Assembly: GCA_033060915.1 (NCBI GenBank)
Contig: CM065399.1
Location: forward strand, 11,731,501-11,795,500
Source: Euryodendron excelsum
Lineage: Eukaryota; Streptophyta; Magnoliopsida; Ericales; Pentaphylacaceae
Length of the DNA stretch: 64,000 bases
Reading direction: 5' to 3'
The position numbers and the translations under genes are program-made. This document shows, piece after piece, positions 36,469 to 46,828 of this stretch. The notes under the pieces were generated by a model. That model was given only the letters and a program-made list of their open reading frames with translations, searched no databases and was not told the DNA's origin. Position 1 is the first letter of the stretch. Each line of letters begins with the position of its first letter.

Positions 36469-36715
36469 AAATCAGGCTCCTCTTTCCGAAGACAGTAAGT
36501 CCCCTTTCCAAATCCAACGGGCATGTCTTTCCGAAGACGGTAAATCCCCTTTTCAATCCCAAATCAGGCTCGTCTTTCCGAAGACAATAAGTCCCCTTTC
36601 CAATTCCAAATCAAGCTCGTCTTTCCGAAGATGGTAAGTCCCCTTTTCAATTCCAAATCAGGCACGTCTTTTCGAAGACGGTAAGTCCCCTTTCCAATTC
36701 CAATTCCAATTCCAA
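36469..36715 (+). repeat. ~47-bp U3 subrepeats, five copies, plus hexamer run
   Basis: Five copies of a unit with the core 'tctttccgaagacggtaagt' followed by 'ccccttttcaattcca'. They end in four tandem AATTCC hexamers (about 36693-36715). The unit corresponds in core sequence (gaagac..taagtcccc) to part of the 81-bp repeat in the LTR at the left edge, but has a different period. Confidence 0.85.
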
Positions 36716-37907
36716 TCCCTCTCTCGAGACAGTTGATTCCTCAAGACGGTCTAGCACGTTTTTCAAAGTAAATCTCTTCGAAATGGTAAGTCCCTTTAAA
36801 CCTGTCGACCGGAACGAGACCCTAAGTCTCTTAGATGGTAGAACGGTCCAACTTTCGCGCATGCTAGCCTGCCAATGCAAAAATGTCCGTTTAGGCACGC
36901 CTTTCGAGAAACTTGATTCTCAGGCGCTAAGTCCCCTTTAGCAGCTTCCCGAGATCAGGCAGTCTCGGGAATGATCGCGAACCGTCAGAGTAGCGAAAAT
37001 ACTCGCAAACATCGCAAACCGTCGGAGTAGCAGAAGTACTCGTAAACAAGTCGATATAGGGAATTGCCAACAAAACCCTGTATCATGCGACTGTCGTCAA
37101 AGTGGTGGAAACACTCAAAACCCAAGTCAACACCGGTGCCTGCTAACCCACTTCGACGAAAAATGACCAAACTGCCCCTAGGCCATTTTCTGGCACGTTT
37201 CTCGAGAACACATTTAAATCCTTAGAATGGTAACTCCAACCTTCCAAGATTGTCTTAAAGGCAATCCGGCATGATTAGGTGCCTTCTAGTCAGTTTCGGG
37301 CCAATTCCGAGACCTTCCGATCAAGATGACCATTTTGCCTCTAAGCATTCAAATGCCCTGGGAACCACACCAGCCCTGGGTATCAAACCGGTAGCCTCCC
37401 GAGAATGTTTTTTTATAATATTCTCAACCTCTCTTTACCTTTCCGGATCATTTAGAGTTAGTTCCAGCGAACCCGGGGTAAAATGACCGTTTTGCCCTTA
37501 GGGGGCTGGTCGCCTTTTCCGACCACACCGGCTCTGGGTATCAAACCGGTAACCTTTGGAAATGTTCTAGATAATGTTTCCAAATCTCGAATCTTCTTCT
37601 GGGACGTTCTGAGCCCATCTCGGCAGCTTTTTGGCCCGATTGACCGTTTTGCCCCTAATGGCTCGGTCAATCCTTCCAACACATCCTATCTTCATTTTTC
37701 AAGTCAAATACCTCTGGGACACTGTTCTAAGTGTTCCTGCCCTTTTCCTGGCCTTCTGGGCCAATCTCGGTCCCTTAAATCCTTTCCAAACTTTCTAGAG
37801 TCACTCCTCGTGAAGCCAGGCTAAAAATTGCATGGTAGTCAATAGTACAGGCGCCCAAATCTTACCAAGATACATTGCTTGCCAACTTACAAAGTTTCCT
37901 AACTGGC

Positions 37908-37991
37908 TGGCACCACTCCTAGTGGTGCCAAGAGGAAGTTTGGCCTAGCGCCACTGCAACAAGCGCCAGGTCTATCTAATGTCTATAAATA
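37908..37991 (+). promoter_or_regulatory. LTR promoter: palindrome and TATA box
   Basis: The palindrome 37908-37930 has perfect 10-bp arms TGGCACCACT / AGTGGTGCCA around CCT. TATAAATA is at 37984-37991. U3 would then span about 1.75 kb and R plus U5 about 3.4 kb. Confidence 0.7.
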
Positions 37992-38579
37992 CAGAGCCTC
38001 CTCCAGCGTGAAAGAGGTTCGCAAACTCAATCTAAAAACCCTAATATTCGATATACAAAGCTCGTAGTCTCCCAAAACCCTAGCTTCTCTAGGTTTTTCA
38101 AACCCCAGCCTCCTATACATTCATACATGCTCTTATACACTTATACACTAACCCCCGACCCTCCATTGAAGACTTGAATTGCTGCAACTACAAGCTTTGA
38201 AGATCAAAGACAAGCCCTCGAAGACTAAAGTGAAGCGAAGACCGAAGAAAAGCAAGGCGTACAAAGCCAAGCGAAATAAACAAGACATACGGTAGGTTTT
38301 CTCTTTAAGTTTCTGCACTTCCCCCTCTCTCTTCTCTTTCCTAACCCACTTAGGTTTTCTTTATTTTAATCCCCCATCTTCTTCCCCCCCCTTTCTTTGC
38401 ATGTTTAAAACAAGGAGATTCCCGGTCCATGTGTAGGATTAGACTATTGGAGGGTCACCATGTTGGGAGCTTTCTTTTAGTCTAACTAGAGACCACGTGA
38501 GTTCAGCCTCCTTGATTATGCAGTGAAGCCTTAACCTTGTATGTTCACAATCCTAAATTTGTATTGTGCATATCATGAT

Positions 38580-40860
38580 CATGCATCTTTCCAAAATCAT
38601 TTTCAAACTCGTTTTTTGCATTAAACTTGTTTTCAAAATTGCCTCAAAATCTCCTTTTTCAAAACTTGTTTTCAAAATCACAATCCTAGGGTGATTTTAG
38701 CCTTTCCATGGCTAGGGTTGCTTTAGGAAAGTGTTACATTTAAAATGACTTTTATGGTCCATATTTTCAAATCTTGTTGTTTTCACAACCACTTTCTTAA
38801 AGTGATTCTAACCCTCTTATGGTTAGAATCACTTTAGGAAAGTGAGATGTTTTTATACTTTCTAAAAAAACTCTCTTTTCAAAAGTCCCTCTTTCTAAAA
38901 CTCTCCTTTTCAACATGCTTTCCTAAAACTCTTCTTCCTAAAATTGTTTTCAAAAACTCCCTCCAAAAATCTATTTTTCAAAAGCTCTCTTTTCAATCCC
39001 TTTCCAAAACACTCTCTTCAAAATTCCTTTCTTAAAAACACTCCTTAGGTTTCCTTCTGAGAAAACACTCCCTAAATCTCTTTCTTAAAAATTCTTTCTA
39101 ATAATCTCCTTCCAAAATTTTGTTTCCAAAACTCTCTCAAAGTTTTACTTTCCAAAAACTTCCTTCCTAAAATTCTTTTCAAAATACGCTTTCTAAAAAA
39201 CTCATCTTTAGAATCTTCCTCCAAAATCTTCATTTCCAAAATTGCACTTTCCAAAAAACTCTTTCCTTAAAGCCCAAGTCAAGCCCTAGAACCCACAATT
39301 AGGAAACCCTAATTTTCTTTCCAAAAGCGTGATTTTCAATCTTACCCCAAACCTAGGTTTTCAAAACCCCCCTTTCTACATCAAAATCATAAGTTTCCAA
39401 ATAACCTATTTTCTATGTCAAAACTATAGTTTTCTAAATCTAAGGTTTCTAAAATCTCCCTTTCCAAATGCTTGTCAAATCCAATCTTCCCTTTAGGAAA
39501 CCAAATCCCATCTTCCCTTTAAGAAACCAAATCCAATCTCCCGTTTAGGTAACTAGATCCTATCCTCCGTTTTTGGAAACAAAATCAAAATATCTCTTTT
39601 TTAGAAATAAAATCCAATCCCTTATTTTAGGAAATAGGAATCATAACCCTTCCTAGTCTAAATCTTTCCTAATTCAACTCCTTCCTAATCTTCTATTTTC
39701 CTAAATCTTAAGTTTCCAAAACTTGAACATTAAAATCTTTCCTAAATTTTAAAACTCAACTTCCACATCTATCCTAATTCAACTCTTTCCTAACTCTACC
39801 CCTTTTCAAATCTTAACTTTCCAAATCTAGGTTTTCCAATCTTTCCTAAATTTAAACCTTTCCTAATCTCAAGATTTTTTAAAACTCTAAAACTTTCTAA
39901 ATCTTAAACTTTCTAAATTTCAAATCTTTCCAAATTCAAAGTTTTCTAAATTCAAAACTTTCTTAAGTTAAATCTTTTTAAACTTCCTAAATCTTTCTAC
40001 AACTCTAAACTTCAAACCTTCCCAAATTTAAAATTTTCTAAACTCAAAACTTTCTTACTTTCAAAACTTCTGTATTTTAAAACATTCCAAATTCAAAACT
40101 TCCCCATTTGAAAACATTCCAAATTCAAAACTTTCCTATTTCGAGAACTTTCTTAAGTCAAAACCTTGAAACTTTCTTAATTCCAAATTTTTTCTAAGTT
40201 AAAACTTTCCTAAGTTGAAACTTTCCTAATGTGAAAACTTTCCTAAACCTAAAATTTTCCTAAGTTGAAATTTTCCTAAATCAACATCTTTCCTAATTCC
40301 AAGCTTCCTAATCTTCCAAGTCCAATATTCAAGTCAATTCTTTTCTAAAATCTTTCCAAGTTAAATCCAATCTTTCTTTTCTAAGTCATTAAATCTAGGT
40401 TTCCTAAAACCAAGTTTTCCAAAGTCAAGTCTTTTCAAATCTTCCAATCAAAGTTCAATCTCTCAATCTTCTAATCCAATTTCCAATTCAATCTCTTTCT
40501 TCCAATCATATCTTCTATTTTCTATCGGACTCTTATCCGAACTACGACTAACCTGATTCCTCCAAAAGGATACGTAGGCAACCCTCATGGATGCGGTCAC
40601 CACATTTTTCAAGTTTCTAATTTCACAACATTTTTCAAATTCTAATTCTACAACTTCTTTCAAATCTCCAATTCTACAATCTTCTTCAAGTTTCCAATTC
40701 TATGTTCTATTTTCAATTTCCAATTCCAAAAATCTATTTTCAAATCTCAATTTCCAAATTCTAAAACTTTCTAATTTCAAATCTATCTTTTCAAATCTTT
40801 TCTAAAATCAAATCAATTTCTTTTCAAAGTCTATTTTCAAATCAAACCTTCCTCTTGCAT
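38580..40860 (+). repeat. G-poor, pyrimidine/A-rich degenerate repeat in R/U5
   Basis: Over about 2.2 kb the sense strand consists largely of C, T and A, in diverged short units such as 'ctttcctaaattcaaaac' and 'ctttccaaa', with rare G. The complementary purine-rich version is seen on the plus strand in all minus LTRs (for example 6600-7850, 16540-17760, 29900-31150, 47480-48850). It is a consistent property of the transcribed part of this LTR. Confidence 0.75.
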
Positions 40861-41399
40861 CTGCATATCATGCATCATATCTTTTTAAACATTCTTTTTC
40901 AAAGTGGATAGGATTGAATATTTGTTAGTTGAAGACTCTCATAGGTGAATCTAGGGTAGATTGACATATAAGTACCGCAAGGGCCGGGTAGGGTGATGGC
41001 TTAGTGCGTTTTCCCTACACGTAACCAACCTCAAAACCTAGATCACTGTTTTCGAAAGACCAAAAGGAGTTATTTTCTAAAAAGGAAAAAATATTTTTCA
41101 AAGGTTGCCAAACAACCTGTTTTCTTAAAAACCCTCTCTTGAGGTGGTATTTTCAAAAACCTTTTTCTAAAACCCTAAGTGTAGTCTTCGAATTATGCTT
41201 AGTTTTTAGGTGACCTAACTCACCTTAATCAAGTTAGGTGGCGACTCCAAATTTTTTCTAAAAGCCCTTTATTCAAACCAATTTTCAATTCAAACCTAGT
41301 CGCACTCATTCTTCTAGGAGGGTGAGTTCTAACGAGAGAGTATAGTATTTTTCCTGCTTGTGTGTGTATTCCTCGAGTGCAAAAAATCTAGGCGCGACA

Positions 41400-41404
41400 T
41401 TACC
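41400..41404. repeat. Target-site duplication (right) TTACC
   Basis: Copy of 36269-36273 on the right side of the solo LTR. Confidence 0.9.
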
Positions 41405-42547
41405 TTACAGCCAGTCAACAGAGCCGAGGCTCGTACCTTGTTGGATTTGCCACCTCCTGAGTGCTCGACTTTTCCTGTGTCTTGGCTCAGTTAGGACAAG
41501 AGTACCTTTTTTACTAAGCCCCCTCCCACACAGCGAGACATCATAAGGCTACGACTTGTTCTATACATCATTTTTAGCTGCTTTTGCAACAACAACAAGT
41601 CAATCATCCCCTTTAGATTAGTGAGCGTGGTGGCCGATCTGGGAGCTTTATCTGAGCTGGACTGGGGGTCTTTTTCCTTTGGTTGCTTTTTCGATCCATG
41701 CAAGTCCAGACTTCCTCCCATTGGGGCAGTATGACTGGTTTTTTGCCCTTTTTAGTTTGGTGGAGCTATGAGTACTTGACAGTTCGCTGCCTCGATTTTG
41801 TGACGATATATGCGAACTTGGAGCTGATCGAGGCGAGGGATGTGATTTGGCAGCCATTTGTTAGATTGGTTCATTACGAGGCCGTGAGGTATCTGGTCTC
41901 GATGTCCTTATCGAGGATTTCCTTTCTTAGCAATGAGTCTTAGAAGTCCTATCTGGGAGAACGGCACTGGCACCTGTTTCATGAAGAGTTCCTGTGACTA
42001 GGGGATCCACCAAAGTACATGTTCGAAGCCTTAGTTGAGGAAGTTTCTATTCCATAGTAGGTGCATCAGCCAGGTGCCAATTTTTTGCTTCCTCTAAAGA
42101 CTGATTATACCGCACATTTTAGAGCTCACTCTGTAAGCGCCTTTACCCATTTTGAGGTGGTGGTCGGTGGGTACACCATTGGTCAGGAAGTGGTGGACTT
42201 GTGGCATCAAGTCGGAGGATATGTGCCCCAGGCTGAGTTCACTGTTGTGAGAGATCAGATGGACTGGTACCAGACTGAGCGGGACCAGTTCTAGATGGAA
42301 AGGGACTAGTTCCAGGCCGAGGTAGTTACTTTAACTGCCCGATTGGTTGAGACAGGAGGCAGCGGGGTATGTTGTCCTTTCTTTCTTTCTTCTTCTTCTT
42401 CTTGTTTTCGAGTTGTTTAATTATTCATCCACTTTTTCTTATTCTAATTTTTCCTTCTTGTAGGATGCTGATGCTTCCAATAGCCGTCTGTCTCCTTCAA
42501 AGCAAGGTTTCGAAGACTTTGACCCGGACATTGACTTTAATCTTTGA

Positions 42548-44375
42548 TGAGTGCGCCTTGCCATAGGCTAAGATTCTCTTCTGTATTCTATCCTGGAGAT
42601 GTATTTAGTTTCATTGTTAGACAGTTTATTTTGTAAATTTTGCATAGAATGGATATTTATGATTCATATAGTTAAATGTATATATTAATGCATGGACAGA
42701 AAGGGATATTTATGATTTACATAGCTAGATATATAGACAGATGCATGTACAGGGATGATGATAATATATGCTTATTTACATGCTCTAGAGATAATATTAA
42801 ACTGTTTTGGTGACTTCTATTTCTACAGCAGACTATGTCCTATGTATGCAAAGCTTATGCCAAAATTTTTATAAAATGACAACTTCTTTCTTGTTAGGGT
42901 TTGGTCTCTCTTTTGGCTCAACCCTACATTGACTGGATGATAGCATTCTGTACCATTCTCATCCTTTTGATCGACTCTGACTTTCTACCTTGGGTTAATG
43001 TATGGGATCATTTGGCTTGAACTCTTAACCCTCGGGGCTTTGGCAATTACTTAATTGATCTTTGGCAAAGTGATGAGTAGCTAGTCTTTTAATCTGAAGA
43101 GACTTTGTTTCAAGACCATAATGTGGGTTAAGTTATGGGGTTTTGAAACAATGAGATATGTAGAGTCAAATTTGATGCTGCTTTTAATGGGGTTTAGATC
43201 CATACCATCCTTGATTGGTTTCCCGGGTAGGGTTTGGCCCCCTAACTCCCTTTTTCAGCCTCAGCAACACGTCTGGCTCATTTGGATCAAGCAATCTCTT
43301 TTTAATCAAAGTGGACTTTAATAGGGTTGTAGTGTAGGCCATGGTTTTGGGGTTTTACAAGAAAAAGTAAAGGCTCAAACCTATAGTTTCTATTAGGCTT
43401 CCTTATCGCCTTTGGATTTCCCTTCTTGATTTTATTATATACTTCTTATGATGCCATAAATGACTCTTTTCTCTTTTGGTTTTTACTGTATGCTTTTCAA
43501 GATGGCACAAAATGACTCTCTTCCAGCCTTTCCTTATATATGCTTTTTTTTTTTCCTTTTTTTTTAGCCTCTTGCCCCTTAACAATTCTTTCTCTTTGCT
43601 TTCCTTTTTCTTCCATTCCTTCTTTTTTCCTTTTTATGAGATGAGCACTTCAATCTAGCCCATTGTGGGCGATGATCCCTAGGTTGTGATTTTCTTAGAA
43701 AAGAAAGTAACCGGCTCAATAGATTTGACAATGGTTGCTTTTGACTGTATGGGAAATGAAATGAGGGCCTCTCTTCATTTTGAACCAGATTGTTTGATCC
43801 ATAAAGCCTTCATGTCACTTCAGCTTGATGAACGATGAGTGACATTCTTTGTAGAGTTCTCAGTTATCTGTCTACCCTAGTGTGGGGGAATGGTCTTAGA
43901 TTAGGGTTGACAAGAAATCTTCGCTTTCTGCGAGGCACTAGTGTGTTGAGCAATGGGGTATTCCTTTTTTTTTTTTTTTTGTGCGGGAAAATGAAAGATG
44001 GCTCCTCTTGCTTTTGATCGTCTGGCCACATATCGCTTAGCTTCAGTGTCTTGCAAGTGTTGTTTTTGGGTGGTCTCCTCACTCGTGCTCATCCTCTCTC
44101 TTTTCAGAAAATTGATCATTCGGCAAGTGGTTAACTCATGCTATCATACCCTTCAAGTCAAATCCTCCATAAGATAGACTATGCCCCTTGTGTAGGAAGT
44201 ATTCACCATTCACAAGAAAAATATAGGATAACAGCAATTTAAATGAAAACTATCATTTTATTATTTTAATGAAGTGCAAACGGAGAGTTCCTTAAAAGCA
44301 ATAAAAATGCAAATATAAATTTAAAGACAAAATATAAAAGGGGATAGAAAGAAAGTGGGTGAAGGCACTCGTCCC
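42548..44375. other. Non-coding interior of W between antisense ORF and gag
   Basis: I see no protease, RT, RNase H or integrase motif on either strand, although a complete relative would carry all of pol here. There are poly-T runs at 43547-43563 and 43966-43980 and otherwise AT-rich, gene-free sequence. The end near 42550-42700 may be the 3' untranslated part of the antisense gene. Confidence 0.6.
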
Positions 44376-45830
44376 TTATACGCTTTTTGACGAGAATCCT
44401 TTTCCGTATGGCTTTGGGACGAGGCCCACATTTTTGACACTCCACCTATGACTGCGATATCCGGCCAAGGTAAAGCAGTCAAAGGCTTCTTCTAGGGCTC
44501 TGGGTGTGTTGGTAGTGATAGTGCAGTTGTTGGCTTCATTGACCTCCTTATTGTCCTTGACGGCCTTTTTAGGTTCTTCCATAAACAAGGTGGCTAACTC
44601 GCCTCCCTCTAACTCAAACAGCTTCGTTTGTGCTTTTGGCTCTTCTAGCTCCCAGCCCATGTCTTCATAATTAAATTCAAATGTGGGCTAGGGGTTTTCT
44701 AATATGCGGCACTCGGCTTCGGCATACCTAGAATGTAGAAACTCATCACCCCACCCATTAGCGGCCATGTCTTCAACAAGGTCCTATTTCACAAGTGTTG
44801 GCTCCTCAATCAGCTAGTTTGACGAATCGAACACTTCATAAGTGTTGTAAAGATATATTAGGCACGACAAGAATTCCTCCTCCCAATCACTCTCTTTATC
44901 AATTTCCTAATCCCCTTCGTAATCTTCGACTATGACCTCATCCAACTCCCCCTCATCTTCTATTTCTTCTAGTATCACATTGACTGTGTGGTCCAACAGA
45001 GGGTCTGTGGTCACGTTGGGGGCAGAAGTAGGGTTCACCGATTGTAGGTCAATAGCCTTATTGTCTATCAAGTATTGGATTTTATGTTTGAGGGAGAAGC
45101 AGCTTTCGGTGTCATGCCTTTGGTCACCCGAATGATACTCACAAGTAAGTGCGCCATTAAAGGTTGGAGGTAGAGGGCTTGGTGATGGATAGGCCGGTAT
45201 GGGTTTTAGGATGTTGTTCTTCAGGAGGTTATGGTAGGCTTCGATTTGGGTGTAGGCTAAGGCATCGAAATTATGAAAGCATGGGGCTGGCCTATTGAAG
45301 TTAGGTCGTGCCCCAACAGGTCCAAAGTTAGGTGTTTAGGCAGGCATGTTTAGAGTGGGCATGGGTAAGATAGGGTGAGACTGAAGTGGGGGACGATATT
45401 GGGGTGGTTGAATGGGCAAGATAGCAGATACCTCACTTTTCTTCTTGATCACTCCCCTTCTAGTAGCCACCTTCTTAGCTTTGTTGGCAGAGCTTTCTCC
45501 AGTTTTTGTATAGGGGTCAATAATCCTCCCCGTCTTGAGACCATTTTCTATCATTTTCCCTTGCACAATGAGCTCGGAGAAGTTTTTTTCTATGCTAGTG
45601 CATAGCTTCTCATAGTATATGCCTTGGAACGTGTGTACGAACAGTTGCACATACTCCTAAGTCAAGTTGGGCAAACCATTGCAAGGAAGATCCAGTGAGA
45701 CTGTGTTGGTACAATTGCATGAGGAGTTTTGGATCGTTACCATAACCACTCAATACCCTAGCATAAAGGCGAAGGTGGGCAATGGGATTACTAGTGCTGT
45801 CATATTTTAAAAGTCAAGCATTTTGAACTT
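44376..45830 (-). pseudogene. gag: gag of element W, no pol attached
   Basis: The minus-strand reading starts inside the capsid core: 'SNPIAHLRLYARVLSGYGND' and 'LLMQLYQHSLTGSSLQWFAQ' (about 45810-45690), then 'NFSELIVQGKMIENGLKTGR' (about 45590-45530). These are the retrotransposon gag domain. An intact CX2HX5HX4C knuckle follows at 45143-45099 (CEYHSGDQRHDTESC), then the LKHKIQ..LID block. Next come an acidic segment with stops and a last open stretch, 44660-44376. The N-terminus is deleted at 45830, where leader sequence joins. No protease follows. Its linker resembles the gag of X, so X and W belong to one subfamily. Confidence 0.85.
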
Positions 45831-46828
45831 GGGACTTCCACCTATCTGCTTTTATATTTGAGATCCTAAATTACTCTAGAGTCTTCAGATTCATCTTCTT
45901 TGAGTTTGATGTTAAGGAGGTCATTAAGAGACCTTATTTGATTACCCCTTGTCTTCTTGGCAACCCTATCTCCGTGAGTGTAGAGGGATTAGGGCTCCTT
46001 TTATGGAATGACTTGAAATGCATGTTATGAGTCCTTAGGGTTACATGGGAACCCTTAGGATTTTGATATGTTTAATGCAAGGAAGAGTGAACTTAGTGTC
46101 ACTCTCTTTGGGTTAATCATATGCATGAAGATGCAATGACTTGAGTTACTTTGGAACTCTTGTCTTGACCAGGAATATTGAATGCATGAACATGAATGTA
46201 TAAAGTAGAGAGAGAGAATGCAATTATAAGGTAAACATGGATGCATGAACAGTTATACAAGCATTATAATAACAGAATACAAGCATTATAATAATAGGAA
46301 TAGACAAACTTAAAGGAAAGTAAAACAGTCACCCTTTCCTCCATAATTTTGAAATTGACGTGCATGTCTTAAATCCGACAGAGGTTCGGCTATGCATGGT
46401 TTCTACATGAGCATGAGGTTGAGGGTTTACTAATACTCCCTAAAAAGGCTTAGTTCACAGATCTTCAAACCTAGGCCCACTCTCCGAGATGTTGCCATTA
46501 TCGGTTGGTGATCCTAGCGGGGGAACCATCAAAAGGCCGTAGGCTAAGAAACTAACACAGTATCTTGCCCACAACCAATATATCGTTCCTCCTTCTAATT
46601 AGAAGGGACATATTCAGGTAGAGAATGCAAGTATGCAAATGCTTATGCACAATGCAGTGTGTGTGTGTGTGAAATTTTGAAAAGTGAAGGAAAGGGCCCA
46701 ACAACATCCATCCATCATGTCCGTTCTATCCTATTCATTCATGACATACATGGCAGTTAAGATGACATAAAATAAAAATGTGAACCAAGGTCGACCTACA
46801 AAAATAAAGATGTAAAAAGTCAGTACTT
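45831..46828 (-). mobile_element. Leader of element W, PBS deleted
   Basis: Leader-type sequence with 'ttcctccataattttgaaat' near 46335, 'gaggttcggctatgcatgg' near 46381 and 'acatacatggcagttaa' near 46743. At about 46825-46838 it joins LTR sequence ('tgcaactaggtttgaattg') directly, so the final leader part, the PBS and roughly the first 100 bp of the LTR are deleted. Confidence 0.7.

Larger units (their letters stand above)
36274..41399 (+). mobile_element. Solo LTR of Tat/Ogre family, 5126 bp
   Basis: Starts TGTAAGCACC, ends GGCGCGACA, and is flanked on both sides by TTACC. It contains no internal domains. Layout in sense direction: U3 with 47-bp repeats (36469-36715), palindrome and TATA (37908-37991), R/U5 with 'ccctctctcttctctttcctaa' near 38321, a long G-poor tract (about 38580-40860), and the U5 end with 'gttaggtggcgactcc' near 41233. 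It is the longest and best preserved LTR in the window and the only Tat copy in plus orientation besides the 37-bp scrap at 3143. A solo LTR is the usual product of recombination between the two LTRs of a full insertion. Confidence 0.95.
35645..42547 (+). pseudogene. Antisense PMD-like ORF of element W, split by solo LTR
   Basis: Plus-strand ORF running against gag-pol of its element, as known for the extra antisense ORF of Tat-lineage elements. It starts at 35645 (MADTGDDGSEM) and stays open for 84 codons. It then continues with stops and a frame change through 'RQHLPPPWVHASFRGAI', and on to 'LALIER', a stop, 'FGETATFYFVGFE' and 'LLDWAIIIGLFFIGRQIT' at 36273. This matches the plant mobile domain pattern ERWxxETxTFxxxxGE..L.D...LLGLxxxG. 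The solo LTR occupies 36274-41399, and coding resumes after the duplicated TTACC (LQPVNRAEARTLLDLPPP). Near the C-terminus a 98-bp candidate intron (GTATGT at 42367 to TAG at 42464) precedes 'DADASNSRLSPSKQGFEDF' and the stop at 42545-42547. Most stops look like C-to-T or G-to-A changes. The function of PMD proteins in transposons is not settled. Confidence 0.75.

Noticed and set aside
36469..36715. Possible CRISPR-like array of ~47-bp repeats
   Set aside because: Units are contiguous with no unique spacers, lie inside a plant LTR, and no cas-like genes exist. The same applies to 35273-35560 and 2577-2945.
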